Source: an uncultured Actinomycetes bacterium (lineage in GTDB: Bacteria; Actinomycetota; Acidimicrobiia; Acidimicrobiales; RAAP-2). Taken from it: a DNA stretch of 50,197 bases. Below the pieces are notes generated by a model that was not told where the DNA came from, ran no database searches, and worked only from the letters and a program-made list of their open reading frames with translations. This document shows positions 41,101 through 48,779 of this stretch, piece by piece. The stretch lies in contig CAIKZX010000044.1 of NCBI GenBank assembly GCA_903832015.1, forward strand, positions 1 through 50,197, written 5' to 3'. Position 1 is the stretch's first letter, and each line of letters starts with the position of its first letter. The position numbers and the translations under genes were made by a program.

Positions 41101-41500
41101 ACCGCCACGGCTCGGGTGCTCGTGTGGGGGGCAGAATCTGCGCGATGGCGCGCGCGGAGGCGATGATGGTTCGCGGAAGATCACCGTTTTCAATTCGCCA
41201 ACGCAGATGGGCGCGCTGCGCCATGACCTTCGCGTCTGGTGAGACGCGTTCGAGGGGGTGAATGTCCCACGCCGGCCACAGTACGATGTCCTCCCCTGGC
41301 AGCCATTCACGTAGGTCTCCTAAGAGCGACTCGGCCTCGGCAGTGGTTTCGGTGATGACCAGGCTGGCGCTTTCATTCGAAACGAGAGCCGCGACCGTGA
41401 CGGGTGTGGCAAAGCTCGACGGGATGAAATGTCCCTGATTGACTTTGTCCCGCAGGGTTGGGGCAATGCGCTCAAGTACCCGAGCGAGTGCTCGACTCAC
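38129..41500 (-). CDS. mfd: Transcription-repair coupling factor
   Basis: 1123 aa; [76 protein letters not shown]. Confidence 0.98.
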   Translation of the reverse strand: [1123 protein letters not shown]

Positions 41501-42111
41501 GAGCCATTCACAGTGCGCTGCGCGCTCTCGAGTCCTTGATCGATAAGCAGTTCGAGGGCATCCGCCGCTCTTTGAATGTCGTGAGCGAGCGCTACTTTGC
41601 GACTACCCGTTGGGCGTTTGAGAACCCAGTCGGTAATCATCTCCTTGCGCTCGGGCTTACCGATCCCGATGCGGAGCCGAGAAAACTCTTGCGTGCCCAG
41701 CACCAGGGCTATTGACCGCAGCCCGTTGTGCCCCGCCAAACCTCCGCCAAACTTGAGTTGCAGGCGCTCTGGCTCGAGGTCGAGCTCATCGTGAGCTACC
41801 ACCAAGTTGGTTAAGTCGCTAATTGATGTGCGCTTCAACAAGGGGCTCAGTGCCGCCCCCGACTCGTTCATATAGGTGGTTGGAATTGCGAGGGTTACTG
41901 CACCTCGAGGGGTTGTGATGGTTGCGGTAGTGGCTCGTTGGCGCCGCTCTAACGAAAAATTCACATTGCGACGCGCCGCGACCTCGCGAACAGCGTCACC
42001 ACCAATATTGTGGCGGGAGCCCTCGTATTCACTTCCGGGATTGGCGAGTCCCACGATGAGTAGGACACTCGGTGTGCCCCGGCGCTCTTCGTTGTTGCGC
42101 CTAAGCGCCAT
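41497..42111 (-). CDS. pth: Peptidyl-tRNA hydrolase
   Basis: LLIVGLANPGSEYEGSRHNIGGDAV; PTTYMNESGAAL; GGGLAGHNGLRSI. Confidence 0.96.
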   Translation of the reverse strand: MALRRNNEERRGTPSVLLIVGLANPGSEYEGSRHNIGGDAVREVAARRNVNFSLERRQRATTATITTPRGAVTLAIPTTYMNESGAALSPLLKRTSISDLTNLVVAHDELDLEPERLQLKFGGGLAGHNGLRSIALVLGTQEFSRLRIGIGKPERKEMITDWVLKRPTGSRKVALAHDIQRAADALELLIDQGLESAQRTVNGS

Positions 42112-42116
42112 CAGAA

Positions 42117-42716
42117 TTAGCTGGCGGCAGGTGCGCCGGTGGCCTCGTTCTGCTTAGCGGCGCGACCGGCGAAGGTGGCGATGACAGCAACGTGAGGGTC
42201 ACCCGCTGCCTCAACACCTGCGGGCAAGGAGAGGTCGCTGATGCGAATTGCGCCACCAGGCTTAAGTTCGCTGATGTCGACGTTGACGAAGGTGGGAATG
42301 TCGCTGGGACGAGCCTTAACCTCAATGTTGAACAACTGCTGGTCAACTTCCCAGTCCGCGTGTCGTACTTCAACCGCGTCTCCAATGACGTGCAGTGGCA
42401 CTTCGGCGATAACGGGCTTGTTGGGGTCAACGACTTGGAAGTCGATGTGCGCAACGGTGCCCTTTACCTTGTGGCGTTGTAACTCGCGGGCTAGCACGGT
42501 ATAGGTGGTGCCGGCTACTTCGAGATTGATCAACGAGTTAAGGCCTTGCTCGCCCGAAACAGCGGTACGAAACTCTTTAGCGTTTACCGAAATTGGAACG
42601 GGTGTTACGCCACCGCCGTACACCACGGCGGGGATAGAGCCGGCGATACGAAGACGGCGCGATGAGGCGGAGCCGTGAACACGGTCCGTTGCGGCACTCA
42701 AAGTGATCTGAGACAT
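42117..42716 (-). CDS. rplY: 50S ribosomal protein L25/general stress protein Ctc
   Basis: SSRRLRIAGSIPAVVYGGGVTPVPISVNAKEF; HIDFQVVDPNKPVIAEVPLHVIGDAVEV. Confidence 0.96.
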   Translation of the reverse strand: MSQITLSAATDRVHGSASSRRLRIAGSIPAVVYGGGVTPVPISVNAKEFRTAVSGEQGLNSLINLEVAGTTYTVLARELQRHKVKGTVAHIDFQVVDPNKPVIAEVPLHVIGDAVEVRHADWEVDQQLFNIEVKARPSDIPTFVNVDISELKPGGAIRISDLSLPAGVEAAGDPHVAVIATFAGRAAKQNEATGAPAAS

Positions 42717-42796
42717 GGGAACTCCTTAGCGAATGGCTGCTGCGAGGGGCAACAGGGCTTTTCAGTCTAGCCCGATGCCGGGGGCACCACTTTTGG

Positions 42797-43771
42797 CTAC
42801 AACAGGTTTTCGCCGCCGAAGATTTCCGAGACGGAAGAGTCCTCAAAAATAGCGGAAATGGCGTTTGCGATTAGGGGTGCGATGGAAAGAATTTCCAGTT
42901 TTTCGAACCGCTTTTCCGGCCCGAGAGGCAGAGTGTCGGTCACGATGACACGACTCACGGGGGCGTTGAAGAGGCGGTCAGTGGCGGGAGCCGAGAAAAC
43001 GGCGTGCGTGGCCATGACCCAAATGTCCTCGGCACCGTGTTCCTTCAAGAGGTCACACGCCGCCACGATGGTTCCCGCGGTGTCAATCATGTCGTCAATC
43101 AACACGCAGTGGCGACCCTTCACGTCACCGACAATGTGGCGAGCTTCCACCACGTTTGCGGTTCCCTTGGGGCGTGTTTTGTGCACCAGCGCCAGGTCAC
43201 AACCGAGGTGTTGCGCGTAACGTTCCGCCACCTTTACGCGGCCCGCATCAGGAGCAACCACAACTAGCTCGTGCGGGTCCGTGTGTTTTTGCAAGTAGGC
43301 CTCGAGAACGGGCGCGGCCACCAAGTGATCCACCGGTATGTCGAAGAAGCCCTGGATCTGACCGGAGTGAAAGTCAACCGAAAGCACTCGCGTGGCCCCG
43401 GCCGTCTGCAACATGTCCGCCACCAATTTCGCGGTGATTGGTTCACGGCCGGCCGACTTGCGGTCTTGGCGAGCGTAGCCATAGTTAGGAATGACTGCGG
43501 TAATGGCTTTGGCCGAAGCGCGCTTGGCCGCATCAATCATGATGAGCTGCTCCATTAACGCGTCGTTTACTGGCGAAGAATGTGTTTGGACAATAAACAC
43601 CTGCGCGCCACGAATAGATTCGTCAAAGCGGCAGTGAATTTCACCATTGGCGAATTCACGAAGATTGGCCTCAGTGAGAGTGACCCCGAGCTGTTCGGCG
43701 ATGTCTTGGGCCAGTTGGCGATGCCGGCTTCCTGAGGCGATGATTAGTCGGCGCTTAGAAAGGGATTCCAC
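42797..43771 (-). CDS. prs: Ribose-phosphate pyrophosphokinase
   Basis: FANGEIHCRFDESIRGAQVFIVQT; VVVAPDAGRVKVAERYAQHLG; CVLIDDMIDTAGTI. Confidence 0.98.
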   Translation of the reverse strand: MESLSKRRLIIASGSRHRQLAQDIAEQLGVTLTEANLREFANGEIHCRFDESIRGAQVFIVQTHSSPVNDALMEQLIMIDAAKRASAKAITAVIPNYGYARQDRKSAGREPITAKLVADMLQTAGATRVLSVDFHSGQIQGFFDIPVDHLVAAPVLEAYLQKHTDPHELVVVAPDAGRVKVAERYAQHLGCDLALVHKTRPKGTANVVEARHIVGDVKGRHCVLIDDMIDTAGTIVAACDLLKEHGAEDIWVMATHAVFSAPATDRLFNAPVSRVIVTDTLPLGPEKRFEKLEILSIAPLIANAISAIFEDSSVSEIFGGENLL

Positions 43772-43802
43772 GGCTAAATGGTAGTGGAAGGCGGAGGGCG
43801 AT

Positions 43803-44585
43803 TTAGTTCACACCACGTTCGGCTAGCGCCTTTTCGCACGAGGCCAACTGCTCGGGGTCGTTAACCCCTTTTGCCTCGAGGGGATCGAGCACTTTGACCG
43901 CACGAACGAGTCGCCCGTCGTTGACCAGAATGCCAATGACGTCGGTTAGGTAGTACTCGCCCTGCGCATTCGTTCGCCCCACCCGCTCCAGCGCGCGGTC
44001 TAGCGCCAAAATTGAGCCCACCATAATCCCGGTGTTGATCTCTCGAATCCCGCGCTGGGCCGGACTCGCGTCACGTTCTTCCACGATCCCTCGAACGTGG
44101 TCAGATTCATCTCGCAGAATCCGCCCGTAACCCGTCGGCTCGTCAACCACCGCGCTCAACACGCTCAAGGCGGCCCCGCTCTTGGTGTGCTCGTCCAAGA
44201 GTCTGGCGATGCTCGTGGAGCGTAGGAGTGGCGTGTCCCCCGGCAGGATTAGAGCGTCACCAGCACTCGGGTGGCCAAGTGACTCAATGGCGAGCAAGGC
44301 GGCGTGTCCCGTGCCGAGTTGCTCCGCTTGCGTAACGAAGCCCCATGCGGTGTGACCCTCGTGAAGGTAGGCCAGATGCTCAATTACTTTTTCGCCACCG
44401 TGGCCAACTACCACCACTCCCGCGGTGATGCGATCATCGCGGAGTGCGTCGGTGACCCAATCAATCATGGGTCGTCCGCCCACGAGGTGCAGAGGTTTGG
44501 GCAGGTCAGATTGCATCCGCGTGCCCGCCCCCGCTGCAAGGATGATCGCGGTTACGGGCTCAGTCACCCGTCCAGTTTGGTGCAT
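43803..44585 (-). CDS. GlmU N-terminal (uridyltransferase)-only protein
   Basis: AIILAAGAGTRMQSDLPKPLHLVGGRPMIDWV; glmU-prs synteny; ORF stops at 260 aa without hexapeptide-repeat acetyltransferase domain. Confidence 0.85.
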   Translation of the reverse strand: MHQTGRVTEPVTAIILAAGAGTRMQSDLPKPLHLVGGRPMIDWVTDALRDDRITAGVVVVGHGGEKVIEHLAYLHEGHTAWGFVTQAEQLGTGHAALLAIESLGHPSAGDALILPGDTPLLRSTSIARLLDEHTKSGAALSVLSAVVDEPTGYGRILRDESDHVRGIVEERDASPAQRGIREINTGIMVGSILALDRALERVGRTNAQGEYYLTDVIGILVNDGRLVRAVKVLDPLEAKGVNDPEQLASCEKALAERGVN

Positions 44586-44604
44586 AGAGCGTCCCTATCG
44601 GTGT

Positions 44605-44680
44605 TGGCTGGCGGGGGAGGGTTCGAACCTCCAACCGACGGATTCAAAGTCCGTTGTTCTGCCAATTGAACTACCCGCCA
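44605..44680 (-). tRNA. tRNA-Gln (anticodon TTG), CCA encoded
   Basis: TGGCGGG/CCCGCCA acceptor; ACGGA-CTTTGAA-TCCGT; GGAGG-TTCGAAC-CCTCC; G73 then CCA. Confidence 0.96.
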
Positions 44681-44780
44681 CCGGAGGCCACAATTCTTTC
44701 TTTATTCTTACTAGAACTATGGTTTGCCTTTAAGGGACTCAGCCACACTAGAGCCTAGAACAAACCAGAAGGAGAGCTCC

Positions 44781-45479
44781 ATGTCAGCCGATAAAGCCAC
44801 CCACTATGTGGCAATTGTTGACGACGACGCCGCTATTCGCTCCTCACTCGGTCGCGCTCTGCGTCTGGAAAACTACGAAGTCGAACTCTTCGAAGATGGG
44901 GCTTCGGCGCTTAAATCAATTCAACTTCGCGCTCCCGACGCCCTTATTTTGGACCTCCAGCTTCCCGATATTGACGGCCTGGAGATTTGCCGGCGTATCC
45001 GCCAGTCGGGTGATAACACCCCCATCTTGATGCTGACTGCCCGGGACGCGGTTAATGACCGAGTCGAAGGCCTCGATGTTGGTGCCGACGACTATCTCGT
45101 CAAACCCTTTGACCTGGCCGAACTACTCGCCCGCCTTCGAGCCTTGCTACGCCGCAATCACGCGATTGGAAGCGAAACCACCATCCTCCGTTTCGAAGAT
45201 CTGTCCCTCAACCCCAATACCCGAGAGGTCAATCGAGGTGAGAGAAAAATAGACTTGACCAAGATTGAATTTGAACTTTTGGAGCTTTTCATGCAGCACC
45301 CACGTCAGGTCCTCACCCGTGATCAAATCCTCGACTTGGTGTGGGGATACAACTTTGACTCGGGCACCAACTCCCTCGCGGTCTACATGGGCTATCTCCG
45401 TCGGAAACTTGAAGAAGGCGGCGAGGACCGACTCCTTCACACCGCCCGCGGTGTCGGGTACTCCCTTCGAGCCTCATGA
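44781..45479 (+). CDS. OmpR-family response regulator
   Basis: Likely start ATG 44781 after AGGAG RBS (MSADKATHYVAIVDDDAAIRSSL); LDLQLPDIDGLE; VKPFDLAELLARL; winged-helix C-terminus. Confidence 0.95.
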   Translation: MSADKATHYVAIVDDDAAIRSSLGRALRLENYEVELFEDGASALKSIQLRAPDALILDLQLPDIDGLEICRRIRQSGDNTPILMLTARDAVNDRVEGLDVGADDYLVKPFDLAELLARLRALLRRNHAIGSETTILRFEDLSLNPNTREVNRGERKIDLTKIEFELLELFMQHPRQVLTRDQILDLVWGYNFDSGTNSLAVYMGYLRRKLEEGGEDRLLHTARGVGYSLRAS

Positions 45480-46813
45480 AGTTCCGTACCCGCGTCGTCG
45501 TAGCGGCCGTTCTCTCAGCCTCGCTAGTGGCGTTACTGGCTTCACTCGCTGCTTTCTACACCACCGAAAACAGCACGCTGACCTCGGTGGACGCCAGCCT
45601 TCGAATCAACGCGGTGGGTTCAATGAGCGCAGAGGAAGAGCAGATGCAGAATCCACCGTACGAAATCGTTTCTTCCCTCGGGCAGGTCAGCCCGACGGGC
45701 CGTTTCCCCGCCGACAAACTCGTCATCGCCATCGCTCGGGGCGAGCAGCCGGCCCAATTTCGCACTATCTACCGGGGTGGGCAGCATTTTCGTGAGTACC
45801 TCATTCGCTACGCTTCCAACTCTGAATCGGTCTGCCCATTCGAAGTTTGCCATCTAACGGCACAAAACACCTTTGTGTATTTGGCGCCAATCGATGCCCA
45901 ACTAACAACCAACCGGCAGGTCCTGCCGACCTCCCTCGCCATTTTCATTGCCGGTCTTCTCCTGGCACTCGGAGTTGGGTTGTGGCTAGCCCGCCGAGCG
46001 GTGTTGCCGCTCGAGGCGGTCACAAACGAAATTGAGCGGATTGCAAACTCTCAGAATCTGCAATCTCGGCTCACCAAGGGCGGAAACGATGAACTGGGTC
46101 GACTGCGCGCCGCCTTCAACCTCCTCTTGGGCAACGTCGAAAATAGTCAGCAGTTGCAACGCCAGTTAGTACTGGACGCGAGCCACGAACTCCGCACCCC
46201 ATTAACGAGTTTGCGCACAAACGCGCAAGTGTTGAGTAAAGCGTCGAAGCTTTCGCGTGAGGACCTTGATCAACTCACGACCGATGTCGTAACTCAAGTT
46301 GATGAACTCAGTGCGCTAGTGGGCGACCTCGCTGAGCTAGCACGCGGCGATCATTCGGAGGGCCAGGTACTTGCCATTGATCTCGAGGAGGTCGTTGATG
46401 AGTGTCTCGATACTGCACGCACCTACGCTCGAATCAAGAACATCACGATTGAGTCTGAGGTCAACTCCTCGGTGGTAATGGGTCGACGTGATCGCTTGGT
46501 GAGGGCGGTCTCGAACCTTCTCACTAACGCAATTAAGTTCACCCCCGAAAACGGGCAGATACGTGTGACGAGTGCCCAGGGGGTCGTTAGCGTTTCGGAC
46601 TCCGGGCCCGGCATTGCTCAAGAAGATCGGCCCTTCGTCTTCGACCGCTTCTGGCGATCTCCCTCAGCCCGAGCCCTCCCCGGCTCAGGGCTCGGGCTGG
46701 CCATTGTCCAACAAGTCGCTACTGAGTTCAATGGACAGGTGTCCGTCGAATCGGACCCCGAATTAGGCGGGGCTCGCATGGTCTTGACCCTTCCCACCAC
46801 CTCCGCCGACTAG
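45476..46813 (+). CDS. Sensor histidine kinase (HAMP, HisKA, HATPase)
   Basis: ATGA overlap with response regulator; DASHELRTPLTSLRTN H-box; LLTNAIKFTPENGQI; GSGLGLAIV. Confidence 0.95.
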   Translation: MKFRTRVVVAAVLSASLVALLASLAAFYTTENSTLTSVDASLRINAVGSMSAEEEQMQNPPYEIVSSLGQVSPTGRFPADKLVIAIARGEQPAQFRTIYRGGQHFREYLIRYASNSESVCPFEVCHLTAQNTFVYLAPIDAQLTTNRQVLPTSLAIFIAGLLLALGVGLWLARRAVLPLEAVTNEIERIANSQNLQSRLTKGGNDELGRLRAAFNLLLGNVENSQQLQRQLVLDASHELRTPLTSLRTNAQVLSKASKLSREDLDQLTTDVVTQVDELSALVGDLAELARGDHSEGQVLAIDLEEVVDECLDTARTYARIKNITIESEVNSSVVMGRRDRLVRAVSNLLTNAIKFTPENGQIRVTSAQGVVSVSDSGPGIAQEDRPFVFDRFWRSPSARALPGSGLGLAIVQQVATEFNGQVSVESDPELGGARMVLTLPTTSAD

Positions 46814-46909
46814 AGTATTTCCAAGACTTTTAGGGGTTTCTTAGCCTCTCCACGAGTGAACTTTACCTAGCACTGGCACACTAGATTCACCCCCAAGAAA
46901 GGCGGCGCC

Positions 46910-47212
46910 ATGACACCCAACCCCCGTACCCCGCAACTACGAGACCGCCGATTCGCCCGTGTACGCCTCTTGGCTAACACTATTTTTCTCGCCGCGAGTA
47001 CCTTGTCGGCCGGAATGGTGGCCTACTTCGCCAGCACCTCACACGCCACAACGGTCCCCAACACCGTCCCGGCAACCACGACCACTACTACTGGCGGCAC
47101 TGGCACGACGGTCACTACTCGTCCAACTCCCACAACGATTGCAACTGTTCCGGTAACTACACCAACCACCTGTCACACCTCGGCTTCGGGGACATTCTTG
47201 GGTTGTTGGTGA
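46910..47212 (+). CDS. Small membrane-anchored Thr-rich peptide
   Basis: AAAGGCGG RBS; one TM (LLANTIFLAASTLSAGMVAYFAST), Thr-rich stalk, C-terminal CHTSASGTFLGCW; stop overlaps apbE start. Confidence 0.75.
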   Translation: MTPNPRTPQLRDRRFARVRLLANTIFLAASTLSAGMVAYFASTSHATTVPNTVPATTTTTTGGTGTTVTTRPTPTTIATVPVTTPTTCHTSASGTFLGCW

Positions 47213-48117
47213 GCGTTCACCGTTTTAACGTCTGGGGCGTTTCCGGATCACTCACGGTTGCCTCTGAGGACTACCTAAGTTTTGCCGTCGAGCGACTTGA
47301 GTACTGGCTCGCGGCGATCAACGTCGCCGCTAATCGTTTCACTGACGAATCCGAGATCAGCCGACTAAACCACAGCGCGGGTCGGCCAATGAAGTACTCG
47401 CCCGCCTTTGAGCTGTGTCTCGACACAGCAATTTCCGCCTACGAGCAAACCCAGGGCGCCTGTTCACCAACCGTATTGCCCTCATTACTCGCGCTGGGTT
47501 ATGACCGCGATTACGACGAGGTCGCGACCGACTCCTCGATTGCGGTCAGGCCCACTCGACCTTCACTTGGGCTCGACGCCATTCAAATCAATCGTGCCGA
47601 ACAGACCGTTCAACTGCTCGATGGATGCCAGTTGGATTTTGGCGCCACGGCCAAGGCGTTGACCTGTGATCTAGTGGCCAACGACGTCGGTTTGACCGGT
47701 GGCGTGGTGGTGGAAATTGGCGGCGACGTGGCGCTCCGAGGTGAAGGACCAGATGGACTCTGGGCCATTGCCGTGAGTGACTCCCTCGAGGCGAGCGACC
47801 ACGATCCGCGCCTAGGGCTGACAAACGCTGGTGTGGCTACCTCCTCGCGGGTCATTCGCGTTTGGCAGGGTGGTGGCCAGCGGCTCAACCACATAATTAA
47901 CCCCTTTACCGGTGGCTCGGTGGATGGCCCCTACGGTTCGGCCTCCGTGGTTGCCGCCAGTTGTGTCGAGGCCAACGCCTTTTCCACCGCGGCCCTAGTG
48001 TGGGGTGAAGAGGCCAGTTACCGCATCGCTCAAGCTGGATTATCTGCCCGGCTAGTTCGTACCGAGGGCGCTGTTGATTTAGTGGGTGCCTGGCCCAGAG
48101 AGGAACAACTCGCGTGA
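47209..48117 (+). CDS. ApbE-family FAD:protein FMN transferase
   Basis: VSVHRFNVWG start (GTGA overlap); LDFGATAKALTCD; EIGGDVALRG; RLNHIINPFTGG. Confidence 0.92.
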   Translation: MSVHRFNVWGVSGSLTVASEDYLSFAVERLEYWLAAINVAANRFTDESEISRLNHSAGRPMKYSPAFELCLDTAISAYEQTQGACSPTVLPSLLALGYDRDYDEVATDSSIAVRPTRPSLGLDAIQINRAEQTVQLLDGCQLDFGATAKALTCDLVANDVGLTGGVVVEIGGDVALRGEGPDGLWAIAVSDSLEASDHDPRLGLTNAGVATSSRVIRVWQGGGQRLNHIINPFTGGSVDGPYGSASVVAASCVEANAFSTAALVWGEEASYRIAQAGLSARLVRTEGAVDLVGAWPREEQLA

Positions 48118-48779
48118 TTGCATTAACTACCCCTTACCTCTGGTACTCAACTCGAGCGACCGGTATCGTGGCAATTCTCCTTCTCACCCTTGTCATCTTT
48201 CTCGGCACCCTGGTGGCCAATCGCATCGGCGGAACGTACGTAGGTCGTTTTGAGATCAACGAACTTCACCGTTCGCTGTCCATTGTTGCCGTGATTTTTC
48301 TCGCGATTCATATTGTCACCACGGTGATTGATAGTTACGTTGCCACCGGATGGTTCTCTACGGTCGTTCCCTTCGTCTCGCCCTACAAGACCACCCAAGT
48401 AGCACTGGGAACTATTGCCTTTGACTTAATCTTGGCCGTTTGGGTATCGAGCCTTCTAAAGGTTCGGATCAAAAACGGCACGTGGCGCTTCATTCACTGG
48501 TTCTCTTGGGTCTCCTACGTCACCGCCCTCGTGCACGCGGCCCTTATTGGAACCGACACCAAGGGCACTTCCGGACTTCTCTTCGTCGCCTTCTGCGCTG
48601 GAGCGGTCGTCATGGCCGCACTGTGGCGCTTCTTCGGCCGACCTACTCGTTCCGGGGGCCGAACCGCCCTCTCGCCACTCGCCGGTGCGCCCCGACCCAC
48701 TGCTCCAAAGTCAAAGTCTGGCTCCACCCCCTTTCCCCGCGATCAACGTCCCACGTCAAAAGGGAAGGCTCGACGATGA
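48114..48779 (+). CDS. Ferric reductase-like transmembrane (b-type heme) protein
   Basis: Polytopic with spaced His pairs: ELHRSLSIVAVIFLAIHIV ... RFIHWFSWVSYVTALVHAALIG; 4-bp overlap with apbE. Confidence 0.85.
   Translation: MIALTTPYLWYSTRATGIVAILLLTLVIFLGTLVANRIGGTYVGRFEINELHRSLSIVAVIFLAIHIVTTVIDSYVATGWFSTVVPFVSPYKTTQVALGTIAFDLILAVWVSSLLKVRIKNGTWRFIHWFSWVSYVTALVHAALIGTDTKGTSGLLFVAFCAGAVVMAALWRFFGRPTRSGGRTALSPLAGAPRPTAPKSKSGSTPFPRDQRPTSKGKARR

Noticed and set aside
46814-46909. Possible terminator hairpin after the histidine kinase
   Set aside because: Only a weak imperfect stem (AGG...CCT) could be found; not convincing.
47050-47180. ACC/ACG-rich stretch as a possible short DNA repeat or CRISPR-like array
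   Set aside because: Low-complexity coding sequence for a Thr-rich stalk; no regular repeat/spacer structure.
48440-48775. N-terminal 112 residues of the 537-aa ORF ending at 50053
   Set aside because: Overlaps the ferric-reductase-like CDS in another frame; the internal ATG at 48776 with ATGA coupling is a better start for the NuoF-like protein.
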